Positions 10,451-19,838 of a DNA stretch of 64,000 bases are shown here, one piece after another. Position numbers and translations under genes: made by a program. The notes below the pieces were generated by a model, which saw only the letters and a program-made list of their open reading frames with translations, did not search any database and had not been told where the DNA came from. The first letter of the stretch is position 1; each line of letters starts with the position of its first letter. Source of the DNA: Chromatiales bacterium (GTDB lineage: Bacteria; Pseudomonadota; Gammaproteobacteria; Steroidobacterales; GCA-2729495); the NCBI GenBank assembly GCA_002729875.1, contig PBZD01000024.1:1-64000 (forward strand). The letters run 5' to 3'.

Positions 10451-12178
10451 ATGAGCACTCTAGATTCAATTCTGATCACCCTTAACTCAATTCTATGGCA
10501 CAACACGGTGCTGTTCGCCTTGCTCGGCACCGGGGTGCTGTTCACGATCTGGAGCGGGTTTTGCCAGTATCGAGCCCTGACCCATGGCGTACATGTGATT
10601 CGCGGTGTCTATGACAATCCGGATGATCCGGGGGCCATCAATCACTTCCAGGCCCTGTCGGCTGCATTGTCGGCAACGGTCGGGCTCGGCAATATCGGCG
10701 GTGTCGCTTTAGCCATCTCGCTCGGCGGTCCGGGTGCTGTTTTCTGGATGTGGGTCGTCGGATTTTTTGGTATAGCAATCAAACTGACCGAAGTCACGCT
10801 ATCGATGCTGTATCGAAATACGGATGATCCGGATAACCCCCACGGTGGCCCGATGTGGGTCGTCGACAAAGCATTACGATTGCGTTCGCCAAAACTTGCC
10901 GGCCTGGGACGGGGCTTCGGTATCTTATTCTGTATTACACTGCTTATATCGACGATAACGGGCGGCAATATGTTCCAGGCTTGGAATGTCGGCGTCATTA
11001 CCGAATCCTATTTCGGTATCCCGAGTATCGCGACAGGCATCATTTTGGCCATCATTGTCGGCTCTGTCATCATCGGCGGCATCAAACGTATCGGTAGTGT
11101 CGCCAGCAGGCTGGTTCCTATCATGCTCACGCTGTACCTGATCGCCGGTATCTACGTGTTAATCATCAATATTGGTGAAATTCCGGGCATATTGGCGCTG
11201 ATCTTCAGGGCTGCGTTCTCGCCACTTGAGTCAACCGGTGCATTTATCGGCGGTACCATGGGTTATGCATTCCTTTTTGGAATGAAGCGTGCGCTGTTTT
11301 CCAATGAAGCGGGGCAAGGCTCATCGCCCATCGCGCATTCGGCAGCCAAGACTGACGAACCTGTACGCGAGGGTATCGTCGCCGGCCTCGAACCGTTTAT
11401 CGATACGATCGTGGTCTGTACGCTAACCGCCCTGATTATTCTGGTTACCGGTGTCTGGAACCGCAGCGCCGAGGCAACCCTGGACATGCCCACCTCCATT
11501 GTTGCAACGGCCGATGCCGGGTGGAGTATTGAAACAACCACTACGGTGCCGGAACGAACCCATGATGACTGGAAAGCGGGTGATCGAATATTCGTCATCG
11601 TACATGGCGATCCAAATCCGCAAAGCGGCAATGATTTAAGCCGGCTGGACGGAACAATTACCGCCAGTGCGGCAGGAACCCTGCAGATTTCCTGGGACAC
11701 CATCGCCAGCTCTGTCAAACCGAAACTGGCCGGAGCGGATATTTTTGTAAGCTATGTTGGCGCAACACTAACCGCACGGGCTTTCGATACTGTGGTCCCC
11801 GGACTCGGCAAATGGCTGGTTACCATTGCGGCCTGGTTATTCGCTATCTCTACCCTGATCTCCTGGAGTTATTACGGTGAACAGGGCATCGTCTTCCTGG
11901 CGGGCGAACGTGCCGTGATACCTTATAAACTCATATTTTGCTCACTGACAATTGTGGCAACGCTGGGGTTTTTAAAGACCGATGCCCAGCTCGATAACCT
12001 GACCGGTATCGGTACGGGTGTCATGCTGTTTGTCAACGTACCTATTATGTGGCTCCTCGGTCACCAGGCGATCATCGCCTACAAAGACTATTTCGCACGC
12101 TTTAAGAGCGGCCGCATGGGACCGGAACATTCCCCGCCGTCGCTACAGGACCTGATCAGCGGCAAAGACGTAGAGTAA
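10451..12178 (+). CDS. AGCS family amino acid:cation symporter with inserted domain
   Basis: A 575-residue inner-membrane carrier of the alanine/glycine:cation symporter family, importing small amino acids with sodium or protons. Family signatures include ALSATVGLGNIGGVALAISLGGPGA (residues 70-95), GGPMWVV, GGNMFQAWN and the FSNEAGQGSSPIAHSAAK loop. Usual members have about 450-490 residues. The extra length is a hydrophilic, beta-rich insert of about 100 residues (roughly 338-436) between the helix ending VTGVWN and the family segment GATLTARAF; it is likely extracytoplasmic, by inference. The leader contains the palindrome AGTGCA-G-TGCACT (10362-10374). No clear ribosome site precedes the ATG. 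Confidence 0.9.
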   Translation: MSTLDSILITLNSILWHNTVLFALLGTGVLFTIWSGFCQYRALTHGVHVIRGVYDNPDDPGAINHFQALSAALSATVGLGNIGGVALAISLGGPGAVFWMWVVGFFGIAIKLTEVTLSMLYRNTDDPDNPHGGPMWVVDKALRLRSPKLAGLGRGFGILFCITLLISTITGGNMFQAWNVGVITESYFGIPSIATGIILAIIVGSVIIGGIKRIGSVASRLVPIMLTLYLIAGIYVLIINIGEIPGILALIFRAAFSPLESTGAFIGGTMGYAFLFGMKRALFSNEAGQGSSPIAHSAAKTDEPVREGIVAGLEPFIDTIVVCTLTALIILVTGVWNRSAEATLDMPTSIVATADAGWSIETTTTVPERTHDDWKAGDRIFVIVHGDPNPQSGNDLSRLDGTITASAAGTLQISWDTIASSVKPKLAGADIFVSYVGATLTARAFDTVVPGLGKWLVTIAAWLFAISTLISWSYYGEQGIVFLAGERAVIPYKLIFCSLTIVATLGFLKTDAQLDNLTGIGTGVMLFVNVPIMWLLGHQAIIAYKDYFARFKSGRMGPEHSPPSLQDLISGKDVE

Positions 12179-12235
12179 GTTGATGTATAACCCGGAACCG
12201 TTATGCCGGATATCCACTGAAAACAATAATATGGA

Positions 12236-12904
12236 ATGCACCACATGGGTGAAATGATTCAACTGACAAGTGAAGATGAGCACCTGCTGACAGCGTACCA
12301 GGCAACTCCAAAAGACACGGCTAAAGGCGGTATTGTCATCCTGCAGGAAATCTTTGGTCTCACCAGCCATATCAGGCGTGTCACAGATCAATATGCCGAG
12401 CAGGGTTATCTCGCCATAGCACCGAGCCTGTTCGACCGCGTACAAGCCGATATTATTCTGGATTACTCCGACATTGACACGGGTCGCTCAATCATGATGG
12501 GGCTTGATCAGAACGAGGTCATTACCGACATTAAAGCCAGCGTTGGTGCCGCACAAACAGCCGGCAATGTCGCTGTAATCGGTTATTGCTGGGGCGGTGC
12601 AATGGCCGATCTCGCAGCCTGTCGTGTAAAAATCGATGCTGCAGTTGCCTATTATGGACGTATGATTGTCGATTGGCTCGACGAACAGCCGGGCTGCCCG
12701 ACCATTTATCACTTCGGTGCAAATGACCCGTATATCCCGCAGGATATAATTGAAAAAATCAGTAATGGGCGCCCGGATCATCCGTCATATGTGTATGCCG
12801 AAGCGGGTCATGGGTTTAACTGCGATGAACGCGAAGAGTTTGAGCCTGAAAGCGCGAAACTCGCATTGGACAGAACACTGGAATTCCTGGGGCGGGTTTT
12901 GTAG
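12236..12904 (+). CDS. Dienelactone hydrolase family protein
   Basis: A 222-residue cytosolic alpha/beta hydrolase. The dienelactone hydrolase triad is visible: Cys118 in GYCWGG, Asp164 in FGANDPYIP and His192 in AGHGFNC, together with the QEIFGL segment near residue 38 that carries the Glu linked to the nucleophile. Family members hydrolyse lactones or esters, classically in chloroaromatic breakdown, but most chromosomal copies have no known substrate. Two more ATGs (12245, 12254) could be the start, and no ribosome site decides. It ends 49 bases from the convergent FAH-family gene. Confidence 0.87.
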   Translation: MHHMGEMIQLTSEDEHLLTAYQATPKDTAKGGIVILQEIFGLTSHIRRVTDQYAEQGYLAIAPSLFDRVQADIILDYSDIDTGRSIMMGLDQNEVITDIKASVGAAQTAGNVAVIGYCWGGAMADLAACRVKIDAAVAYYGRMIVDWLDEQPGCPTIYHFGANDPYIPQDIIEKISNGRPDHPSYVYAEAGHGFNCDEREEFEPESAKLALDRTLEFLGRVL

Positions 12905-12953
12905 CAGCAGCAAATTTGCCAGCCATTGTTTGGTTTTCAGGCTGACCTCCTCC

Positions 12954-13790
12954 TCACAACCCCTCATCAACAACCTCATTCCGTAACACCCCAATCTTAT
13001 CGATATCGACCTCGACAATATCCCCGGGCTGTAACCAGACCTGGGGATCCCGGGCCATACCAATACCGCTGGGTGAACCGGTAGCAATAACGTCGCCGGG
13101 CTCAAGCTGACAGACTGTCGACAGGTACTCTATCAACGCGCCGATATCGAAACACAGGTCATCAATGTGTCCGGTTTGCATTACCTGCCCGTTAACCCTG
13201 GTCTTCAATGTCAATACATTCGGATCCGGGATCTCATCGGCAGTCACCAGCCACGGGCCCAGAGCCCCACTGTGGCGAAAGTTCTTGCCAGCAATGAATT
13301 GTGACGTGTGAAACTGATAATCACGTACCGAACCATCCAGAAAGCACGTGTAACCGGCAATAAAATCGAGTGCCCGAGCGGCTGCCACATGGCGAGCCTG
13401 GCGCCCGATCACTACAGCCAGTTCGCCCTCAAAATCATAATGTGTCGAAACACGGGGACGGATGACAGGTTGCTCATGGCCGACGAGGCTGTCCGGAAAG
13501 CGGGTAAACAAGGTCGGAAAGGCCGGCCGGTCTCGGCTCAGTTCCTTGATATGCTCAACGTAGTTCATACCGATACAGATAATCTTGCCGGGATTCGGCA
13601 ACGTCGGAACCAGCAGCATGCCATCGGCGGCAACCGGATCAGTGGCTGCAGCTGCGGCCTCAGCATATGCATTGGCGGCAATGACACTTTGCAAATCCGC
13701 GAAGCGAGTGCCGACAATGGGCAGAATACGGTCATTCTCGACCAGCCCGAAGCCCGCCCCGTGCTGATTTAAAAAACTGGCAAATCTCAT
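12954..13790 (-). CDS. Fumarylacetoacetate hydrolase (FAH) family protein
   Basis: A 278-residue enzyme of the FAH superfamily, which hydrolyses or decarboxylates beta-keto acids using a divalent metal. The metal ligands are in DFEGELAVVIGR (the ExE pair) and GYTCFLDGSVRDYQ (the Asp); the C-terminal GSPSGIG loop is also typical. A TTG one codon upstream is open, but the ATG at 13788-13790 has AGGA at ideal spacing. The substrate is unknown; acylpyruvases, homoprotocatechuate isomerases and others look alike. It is transcribed divergently from the second MATE gene. Confidence 0.88.
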   Translation of the reverse strand: MRFASFLNQHGAGFGLVENDRILPIVGTRFADLQSVIAANAYAEAAAAATDPVAADGMLLVPTLPNPGKIICIGMNYVEHIKELSRDRPAFPTLFTRFPDSLVGHEQPVIRPRVSTHYDFEGELAVVIGRQARHVAAARALDFIAGYTCFLDGSVRDYQFHTSQFIAGKNFRHSGALGPWLVTADEIPDPNVLTLKTRVNGQVMQTGHIDDLCFDIGALIEYLSTVCQLEPGDVIATGSPSGIGMARDPQVWLQPGDIVEVDIDKIGVLRNEVVDEGL

Positions 13791-13940
13791 CAATTATCCT
13801 CCCATCTGGCCGCCATTACTGTCCGCATCAACCTTAAGATGCTGAAAACACGGGTCACGATTTGGCTGTATTATAGACGGGTGATGCAGATCCGGATCGA
13901 TATCTGCCGGTGATCCGGTCGCTTCCCCTTGGTCTACGTT

Positions 13941-13970
13941 GCAGAACCGATCGCCCGCGACCGGTTCTGC
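13941..13970 (+). other. Leader hairpin before the second MATE gene
   Basis: GCAGAACCG (13941-13949) and CGGTTCTGC (13962-13970) form a perfect 9-bp stem; an inner TCG/CGA pair tightens the loop. It ends 48 bases before the MATE start. No T run follows, so it is more like a leader structure or operator than a terminator. Confidence 0.4.
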
Positions 13971-14018
13971 AGCCTGATGATGCATTGAAAAAAACATTTA
14001 TTACCAGTACCGCAAATA

Positions 14019-15401
14019 ATGACACAGAAGAAATCAAAAAAAGGCGGCCGTAATCTAACCCAGGGCCCCATCGGCGGAACGATTCGTTCGCTGATGATGC
14101 CGATGCTGGTCGGCATGGTCGCAATGCTGTCTTATAACATCGCGGATACCTATTTTGTTGGCCAACTCGGCACCATGGAACTGGCGGCAATCAGTTTCAC
14201 TTTCCCGGTCAGCTTTATTGTCGGTATCGTCACGTTGGGACTGGGCATCGGCACGGCATCTGTCTGCTCACGCTTATTTGGCGCAAAGAAATTTGCCGAC
14301 GTTGAACGTGTGGCCATCCATGCAATGTTACTCGGCATTGTGGCTGGCCTCATTGTCATAGCCATCGGGCTCTTGACGATCGATCCGCTGTTCACCCTGC
14401 TCGGTGCGGATGACACAACATTGCCGGTCATTCGCCGGTATATGAAGATTTACTACTGGGGCGGTATTTTTCTCGTCGTGCCCATGATTAGCAATTCGGT
14501 CCTGCGTGCGTCAGGCAATGCAAAAACGCCCGCGATGATCATGACGGTTTCGGCTCTCTTCAATGTCATACTTGATCCAATCATGATTTTCGGCCTGTTC
14601 GGCTTTCCACGCCTCGAAGTTGAAGGCGCTGCAGTTGCTACCGTTGTTTCCAATATAGGCACGCTGGTCGCATCCATCCTTGCCGTAACCTACAAGCAAC
14701 ACCTGATCACATTCCGGCACTTGTGGCCTAGAAAAATAATCGACTCATGGCGACGCATCCTTCATGTTGGCCTGCCGTCGACCGCCAGCAGCCTGATTGC
14801 ACCGATCACAACCGCATTCATTACCTATCAGATTGCTCAGTTTGGCCAGGAAGCCGTTGCCGGCTTCGGCGTAGCATCACGTGTCGAAGGCTTCGTACTG
14901 ATGGCGATCATGGCGCTAAGCTCTGCTGTCACGCCTTTCGTCGGGCAGAATTTTGGCGGTCAGCAATATAAAAGGGTCAAGCAAGGCGTACGCTGGTGCT
15001 ATCGTTTTTCACTCATCTACGGGCTAACCGTTACCGTCATCCTGGCCATGATTTCAGGCTATATCGCCGAATTTTTTACCGATGATCCGCAAGCTATCGC
15101 AACCGCACAATTGCATTTAACAATTGTTCCGATCAGCTACCTCGGGCTCGGCATGGCCATGACGGCTAACAGCGCATTCAATGCTATCGGCAAACCCATG
15201 CCTGCAATGTTCGTGTCACTGATACGAACCATTCTTGTCTATGCTCCGCTCGCCTTTCTGCTCGCCAAACTGTTTGGCCTGACCGGCATATTTGCTGCCG
15301 CCTGTACAGCTAACCTTGTCGCCGGCGGTCTTGGTCGTATCTGGTTCCGGTTCACTTATGTGCAAACCGTAACTGAAGACAAAGCCGTGCTGAAAACCTG
15401 A
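14019..15401 (+). CDS. MATE family efflux transporter (second, MepA/NorM type)
   Basis: A 460-residue protein with about twelve membrane segments and a short basic N-terminus (MTQKKSKKGGRN). Typical MATE features are the MLVGMVAMLSYNIADTYFVGQLG first helix, the RASGNAKTPAMI stretch and NAFNAIGKP-like sequence (NSAFNAIGKPMPAMF). It is a different subfamily from the DinF-type transporter at 684-2042 and more like MepA-type multidrug exporters. It is the only gene on its strand here and ends 22 bases from the convergent chorismatase gene. Exporting a chorismatase product is conceivable but nothing in the sequence shows it. Confidence 0.9.
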   Translation: MTQKKSKKGGRNLTQGPIGGTIRSLMMPMLVGMVAMLSYNIADTYFVGQLGTMELAAISFTFPVSFIVGIVTLGLGIGTASVCSRLFGAKKFADVERVAIHAMLLGIVAGLIVIAIGLLTIDPLFTLLGADDTTLPVIRRYMKIYYWGGIFLVVPMISNSVLRASGNAKTPAMIMTVSALFNVILDPIMIFGLFGFPRLEVEGAAVATVVSNIGTLVASILAVTYKQHLITFRHLWPRKIIDSWRRILHVGLPSTASSLIAPITTAFITYQIAQFGQEAVAGFGVASRVEGFVLMAIMALSSAVTPFVGQNFGGQQYKRVKQGVRWCYRFSLIYGLTVTVILAMISGYIAEFFTDDPQAIATAQLHLTIVPISYLGLGMAMTANSAFNAIGKPMPAMFVSLIRTILVYAPLAFLLAKLFGLTGIFAAACTANLVAGGLGRIWFRFTYVQTVTEDKAVLKT

Positions 15402-15423
15402 ATAATGGTTGCCCTGGCTGATC

Positions 15424-16452
15424 TCAAATACTGCCGGCCGCCTCAATTTCAAGCAATAATTCACGGCGACAGATATCGCCGCGCAAAAACACGACATTCG
15501 GATCATCAACCAGAAAATCACGCAAAGCGGTTTTTATTTCAGTTACCTGGGCGGGCTGACGAACATAGATGCGCAGGCATCCATCAGTCAGAATCTCATC
15601 TGCACCGTTACTTGTCCGTGTCGCACGGCGGGCTTGCTGAATCAATTGATCGAGATTGCGCAAGCTCTCGGCCGTTTGCTGTGCCGGATCATCCAAATGC
15701 ATCGACTGATGGCCGATAATGCTCGCTGTACCGGACATCAGAATCCGGTAACCCGACTCTGCGGCAACCACAACAGCGCGCGAAAAAGACGGGCTACTGG
15801 GACCAAACTGGCGAGGGTATTTATATGCGCTGGTCTGGCGCGGATTCTCGATCATCCGGCATTGATGACGTGCGGCAATCATAGTGATGGTGAGTGGCGT
15901 ACCTTCATCGGTGCCAATCGCTGTTGCTGCCGGCAATAGTTCGCCCTCAAATCCGCCAAAAGCGACGGCACGACCGGCGGTAAACTGGCGATACAATTCG
16001 TGATCCCCAGCGCCGACATTGATACCGGGGAAATAATTCCAGACCCTGACCAGGTTTGGATAATCGCGCTCCCGTGTAAGCTGTAGCAGTTCCCGATAGA
16101 CCCGCGTGGTCAGTTCTTTGAAATCCGTTCCCGGCTCCAGGTCAATCTCGACATGTATGGCCAGATAATCAGCACATTGCGTAATCGCATAATCGCCGAC
16201 TCTTTCACTGCTGACAGGCCCGTCAGTAAACCAGATTTCATCCGGAGCCGGCCGGCCTATCGGGTTAATGTGCAGCTGAAAAACATTGTCTCCGGCCCCG
16301 AGTTCAGGACGCATGCCAAATCGGAAGCGAAATAATTCGTTACACAATCGGGAGGCCCCCGACTTATCTGCTGCCAGTCGAACGGAAAGACCAGATACCG
16401 GAGATTTTGCCATGACTACCATTGTTCTAAACAGTTGGGCTCCTGCAAACAT
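15424..16452 (-). CDS. FkbO/Hyg5/XanB2-family chorismatase
   Basis: About 342 residues, recognisable as a chorismatase by RVWNYFPGINVGAGDHELYRQF (residues 136-157), LPAATAIGT, IENPRQTSAYKYPRQFGP (201-218), ILMSGTASIIGHQSMH and the C-terminal ICRRELLLEIE, the region holding the catalytic Glu in this family as I recall it. These enzymes split chorismate into pyruvate and either a dihydroxycyclohexadiene carboxylate (FkbO), 3-hydroxybenzoate (Hyg5), or 3- and 4-hydroxybenzoate (XanB2). Which one applies cannot be judged by eye. The start is uncertain: ATGs at 16452, 16422 and 16413 are all open and none has a clear ribosome site; conserved sequence starts after the last. No polyketide or pigment cluster adjoins it. 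Confidence 0.87.
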   Translation of the reverse strand: MFAGAQLFRTMVVMAKSPVSGLSVRLAADKSGASRLCNELFRFRFGMRPELGAGDNVFQLHINPIGRPAPDEIWFTDGPVSSERVGDYAITQCADYLAIHVEIDLEPGTDFKELTTRVYRELLQLTRERDYPNLVRVWNYFPGINVGAGDHELYRQFTAGRAVAFGGFEGELLPAATAIGTDEGTPLTITMIAARHQCRMIENPRQTSAYKYPRQFGPSSPSFSRAVVVAAESGYRILMSGTASIIGHQSMHLDDPAQQTAESLRNLDQLIQQARRATRTSNGADEILTDGCLRIYVRQPAQVTEIKTALRDFLVDDPNVVFLRGDICRRELLLEIEAAGSI

Positions 16453-16646
16453 GCTACAGCACGATTATTACAAACTTTACAGAATCCATGATAGCCGCTT
16501 TACGCTGCCAGTATATTACTACTTGACAGCCCTGCGTCAGGAGTACGAAGGAACAGCCTGTCCCGGGCCGGTCTGGCCGGTTACCTCGGTATAATTACAA
16601 ATACTGTGAATTGACGCGCCAGGCGCGAAATGAGAAAAATTTATCG

Positions 16647-16997
16647 TCAACGGATAAGGCAATCACGAACAAATTGCCGCCGATCCTCCGGGTAAGACCA
16701 GGCTTCAGAGACCATATTGTCATTTAGCCACTTCATGATCGGTTCCTGCTCATTGGCAAGCGGCAGGAATTCTTCAAGTCGCGCAGAAATACGGGCCGAC
16801 TCTTGTGCACTGATATTGGCGCAATTTAACGAGTGACGTTGAATGCGCGGCACATACTCGTAAGCATAATCAAATACTACTTCAAGCAACAATGCCGTAC
16901 GTGCATTGGTTCGCTGTGAGGGAGGCAAAGACATAAAATTCTTGTATACACGCTGCGCTTTATAATGGCGCAATGACGTAATATTGTTGTTAGTCAT
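16647..16997 (-). CDS. Hypothetical protein (116 aa)
   Basis: Not recognised. The ATG at 16995-16997 gives a 116-residue soluble protein starting MTNNNITSL, with GAGGGG about ten bases upstream; the frame also extends 25 codons further upstream but that part is cysteine- and tryptophan-bearing and lacks a ribosome site. The sequence is mixed alpha-helical with a basic N-terminus (LRHYKAQRVYKNF) and no membrane segment or signal peptide. Near the C-terminus is WSYPEDRRQFVRDCLIR. It stands between the chorismatase and the divergent VOC gene. No function can be assigned. Confidence 0.65.
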   Translation of the reverse strand: MTNNNITSLRHYKAQRVYKNFMSLPPSQRTNARTALLLEVVFDYAYEYVPRIQRHSLNCANISAQESARISARLEEFLPLANEQEPIMKWLNDNMVSEAWSYPEDRRQFVRDCLIR

Positions 16998-17132
16998 CCT
17001 TCCCCATCCCCTCAGATGTTCTTTTTTAGCCAATATAGCGCATAAATCACCGAATATTGACTGAGTTAACAAAATCCAAAAGTCTTTTGCCTGTTTGTTC
17101 AGGCGTAACGCTCAGGATCGAATAGCCCGCTT

Positions 17133-17834
17133 ATGACAACTACCTTCGGCCAGTTTCTTGAATTCAGCGTGCCGACAGACGATATTCAGGCATCGTTGAA
17201 TTTTTACCTTGAACTCGGCTTCTCTGAGCTGCCCGTCGGTGATATCCGCGACTACCACTATGGCGTCGTAACGGACGGCCGTATTGCCATCGGTCTGCAC
17301 GCCGGCGGCATTGATCAGCCGGCCCTGTCATTTATTAAATCTGACGTCGCATCATACCTGCGGGACATCAATCCCGATGACGATGAGTTGGCTTTCTCGC
17401 GACTCGGCAGTGAGACATTCAACGAGATAGGGGTGTATACCCCGGACGGTCACTTGCTGATCATGATGGAAGCACGAACATTTTCGCGCGCCGATCTGTC
17501 CGAACTACCGACACCGACAATCGGTCATTCAGTCGAGATCAGCCTTGGTTGCCAAGATACCGGCAAAACAACCAGTTTCTGGACTGATGCCGGCTTCATG
17601 GCACTTGCCGATACAGCGGATGATGCTATCGAGTTGCTCGCACCGGGTCTGCGTCTCGGGTTACAGACACATTTATCTCCCGGACAATCGGCACTGCGCT
17701 TCATGTCTGCAGATCTCAACCAGACCCTTAAGGTACTCGAACAACGCAACCTGACGGTACACCAAATTGGCTCAAACCATCGCCTGACGACACCGGAAAG
17801 TACACATCTGGACCTTGTAGCGGCCAAATACTGA
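17133..17834 (+). CDS. VOC (glyoxalase/bleomycin-resistance fold) protein
   Basis: A 233-residue protein with two tandem vicinal-oxygen-chelate modules: the first opens FLEFSVPTDDIQASLNFYLELGF, the second HSVEISLGCQDTGKTTSFWTDAGF. The second module is more diverged. Family members include glyoxalases, ring-cleaving dioxygenases and resistance proteins; metal ligands are not clearly conserved here, so no reaction is assigned. Its stop lies five bases from the convergent acs stop, leaving no room for a terminator between them. Confidence 0.8.
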   Translation: MTTTFGQFLEFSVPTDDIQASLNFYLELGFSELPVGDIRDYHYGVVTDGRIAIGLHAGGIDQPALSFIKSDVASYLRDINPDDDELAFSRLGSETFNEIGVYTPDGHLLIMMEARTFSRADLSELPTPTIGHSVEISLGCQDTGKTTSFWTDAGFMALADTADDAIELLAPGLRLGLQTHLSPGQSALRFMSADLNQTLKVLEQRNLTVHQIGSNHRLTTPESTHLDLVAAKY

Positions 17835-17839
17835 CGAAT

Positions 17840-19804
17840 TCAGCTCGTGCCGCGTAATTGATCGAGTATGGCTTCATTCTCGAGTGTCGACGTATCCTGC
17901 GTAATCTCATCGCCACGGGCGATCGTTCGCAATAAGCGACGCATAATCTTGCCAGAACGGGTCTTCGGTAAATTCTCGGTAAAACGAATCTGCTCGGGCT
18001 TGGCAATTGCCCCGATCTCCTGACCAACCCAGTCACGCAATTCAGCCACCAGCGCCAGTTCTTCGTCACCACTCGGTCGTTCACCGCGCAAAACAACATA
18101 AGCAAAAATACCTTCGCCCTTGACATCATGCGGAAACCCGACAACGGCTGACTCGACAACCCGGTCATGCGCGACGAGCGCTGATTCGACCTCCATCGTG
18201 CCAAGACGATGGCCGGAAACGTTGAGCACATCGTCGATACGACCCATCATCCAGATGTAACCATCCGCATCACGGTGCGCACTGTCACCGGCTACGTAAT
18301 AACGATTCTGAAATTTCTCCCAATATGTTTGTATATAGCGGTCGTTATCGCCCCAGATGGTTCGCAACATCGACGGCCAGGGTTTCTTGATAACGATGTA
18401 ACCGCCTTCATTCGGCGAAGTAACCGGTTTGCCGGCCTCATCGACAATATCGACATCAATACCCGGTAACGGCTTGGTGCAGGAACCCGGTTTTGTTGGA
18501 GTAATCCCCGGCAACGGAGAAATCATGATTGCGCCGGTCTCGGTCTGCCACCACGTATCAACAATCGGGCAACGCTGCGCGCCGATCACCCCGTGGTACC
18601 ACATCCACGCTTCCGGATTAATCGGTTCACCCACCGTACCCAGCAAGCGAAGTTTGGACAGATCATATTGCGCCGGGATATCGTCACCAAACTTCATCAA
18701 AGCACGAATTGCTGTGGGTGCTGTGTAGAAAATTGTCACGCCGTGACGCTGGCAGATACTCCAGAAGCGACCTCCATCCGGCACGGTCGGCGCGCCTTCG
18801 TACATCAGTATCGTGGCGCCGGCGGCGAGGGGACCGTAGGCAACATAGCTGTGACCGGTCACCCAGCCCACATCGGCCGTACACCAAAAAATATCGTCAT
18901 CGTGCAAATCGAAAACCCACTGACTCGACAGTTTGGCATTCAATAAATAGCCGCCGGATGCATGCTGAATACCTTTCGGCTTGCCGGTCGAACCTGACGT
19001 ATACAGTAAAAACAACGGGTGTTCGGCATCGACAGCCACCGGCTCGCAAATTGCCGCATGCCCATTTATTGCATCCGACCACCAGATATCCCGGCCTTCC
19101 CGCATCGATACGGCGCAATCGGCACGATTGAGAACGATAACCGTCTCGATCGTGTCGCAACCTTCTGCCAGCGCCTCGTCAGCCGCCGCCTTTAGCTCAA
19201 TGACATGCCCACCACGAAATCCGCCGTCAGCAGTAATCAACAACTTCGCACCGGCATCGATAATCCGGTCACGCAGCGAGCTGGCCGAGAACCCGCCAAA
19301 AACAACCGAATGAATCGCACCGATACGGGCACATGCCTGCATCGCAATGACCGCCTCCGGTACCATCGGCATATATATAACGACCCGATCACCGGTCGAA
19401 ATGCCCTGAGCCTGCAGTGCATTTGCAAACCGGCAAACAGCATCGGTCAGTTCCCGATACGTCAGGCGCCGCTGATCGCCACCTTCGCCCTCAAAAATAA
19501 TTGCGGTCTTGTCGCTTCGTTCGGCGAGATGGATGTCAAGACAGTTATAGGACACATTAAGACGACCATCCGTAAACCATCTGTAATTAGGTGCATCGGA
19601 GGCATTAAGTATTTCTGTGAACGGTGTCTCCCAGTGAATTTCCTGCCGTGCCAGCCGCCCCCAGAAAGCTTCATGATCGGCAGCCGCCTCTGTGTATAAC
19701 GCTTCTGCTGCGGCAGGTTGCAGGCGCGCCGCCGAGGTAAATTCATCTCGCGGAAAAAAATTACGCTGCTCATGCAGCAGTGATTCGATACTTTTGTCGT
19801 TCAT
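17840..19804 (-). CDS. acs: Acetyl-CoA synthetase (AMP-forming)
   Basis: A 654-residue enzyme, typical length, that activates acetate to acetyl-CoA through acetyl-AMP. It shows the adenylation motif [15 protein letters not shown], the [16 protein letters not shown] acetate-pocket region, [10 protein letters not shown], and the C-terminal [11 protein letters not shown] whose Lys is the regulatory acetylation site in the family. The ATG has GGAGA nine bases upstream. It ends a leftward run of genes beginning with the VWA lipoprotein; the gap to the kinase-like gene before it is 34 bases, so co-transcription is possible. Confidence 0.96.
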   Translation of the reverse strand: MNDKSIESLLHEQRNFFPRDEFTSAARLQPAAAEALYTEAAADHEAFWGRLARQEIHWETPFTEILNASDAPNYRWFTDGRLNVSYNCLDIHLAERSDKTAIIFEGEGGDQRRLTYRELTDAVCRFANALQAQGISTGDRVVIYMPMVPEAVIAMQACARIGAIHSVVFGGFSASSLRDRIIDAGAKLLITADGGFRGGHVIELKAAADEALAEGCDTIETVIVLNRADCAVSMREGRDIWWSDAINGHAAICEPVAVDAEHPLFLLYTSGSTGKPKGIQHASGGYLLNAKLSSQWVFDLHDDDIFWCTADVGWVTGHSYVAYGPLAAGATILMYEGAPTVPDGGRFWSICQRHGVTIFYTAPTAIRALMKFGDDIPAQYDLSKLRLLGTVGEPINPEAWMWYHGVIGAQRCPIVDTWWQTETGAIMISPLPGITPTKPGSCTKPLPGIDVDIVDEAGKPVTSPNEGGYIVIKKPWPSMLRTIWGDNDRYIQTYWEKFQNRYYVAGDSAHRDADGYIWMMGRIDDVLNVSGHRLGTMEVESALVAHDRVVESAVVGFPHDVKGEGIFAYVVLRGERPSGDEELALVAELRDWVGQEIGAIAKPEQIRFTENLPKTRSGKIMRRLLRTIARGDEITQDTSTLENEAILDQLRGTS

Positions 19805-19838
19805 CTGGGGTCTCCGGCAAACATTCCAATATTTTTAT

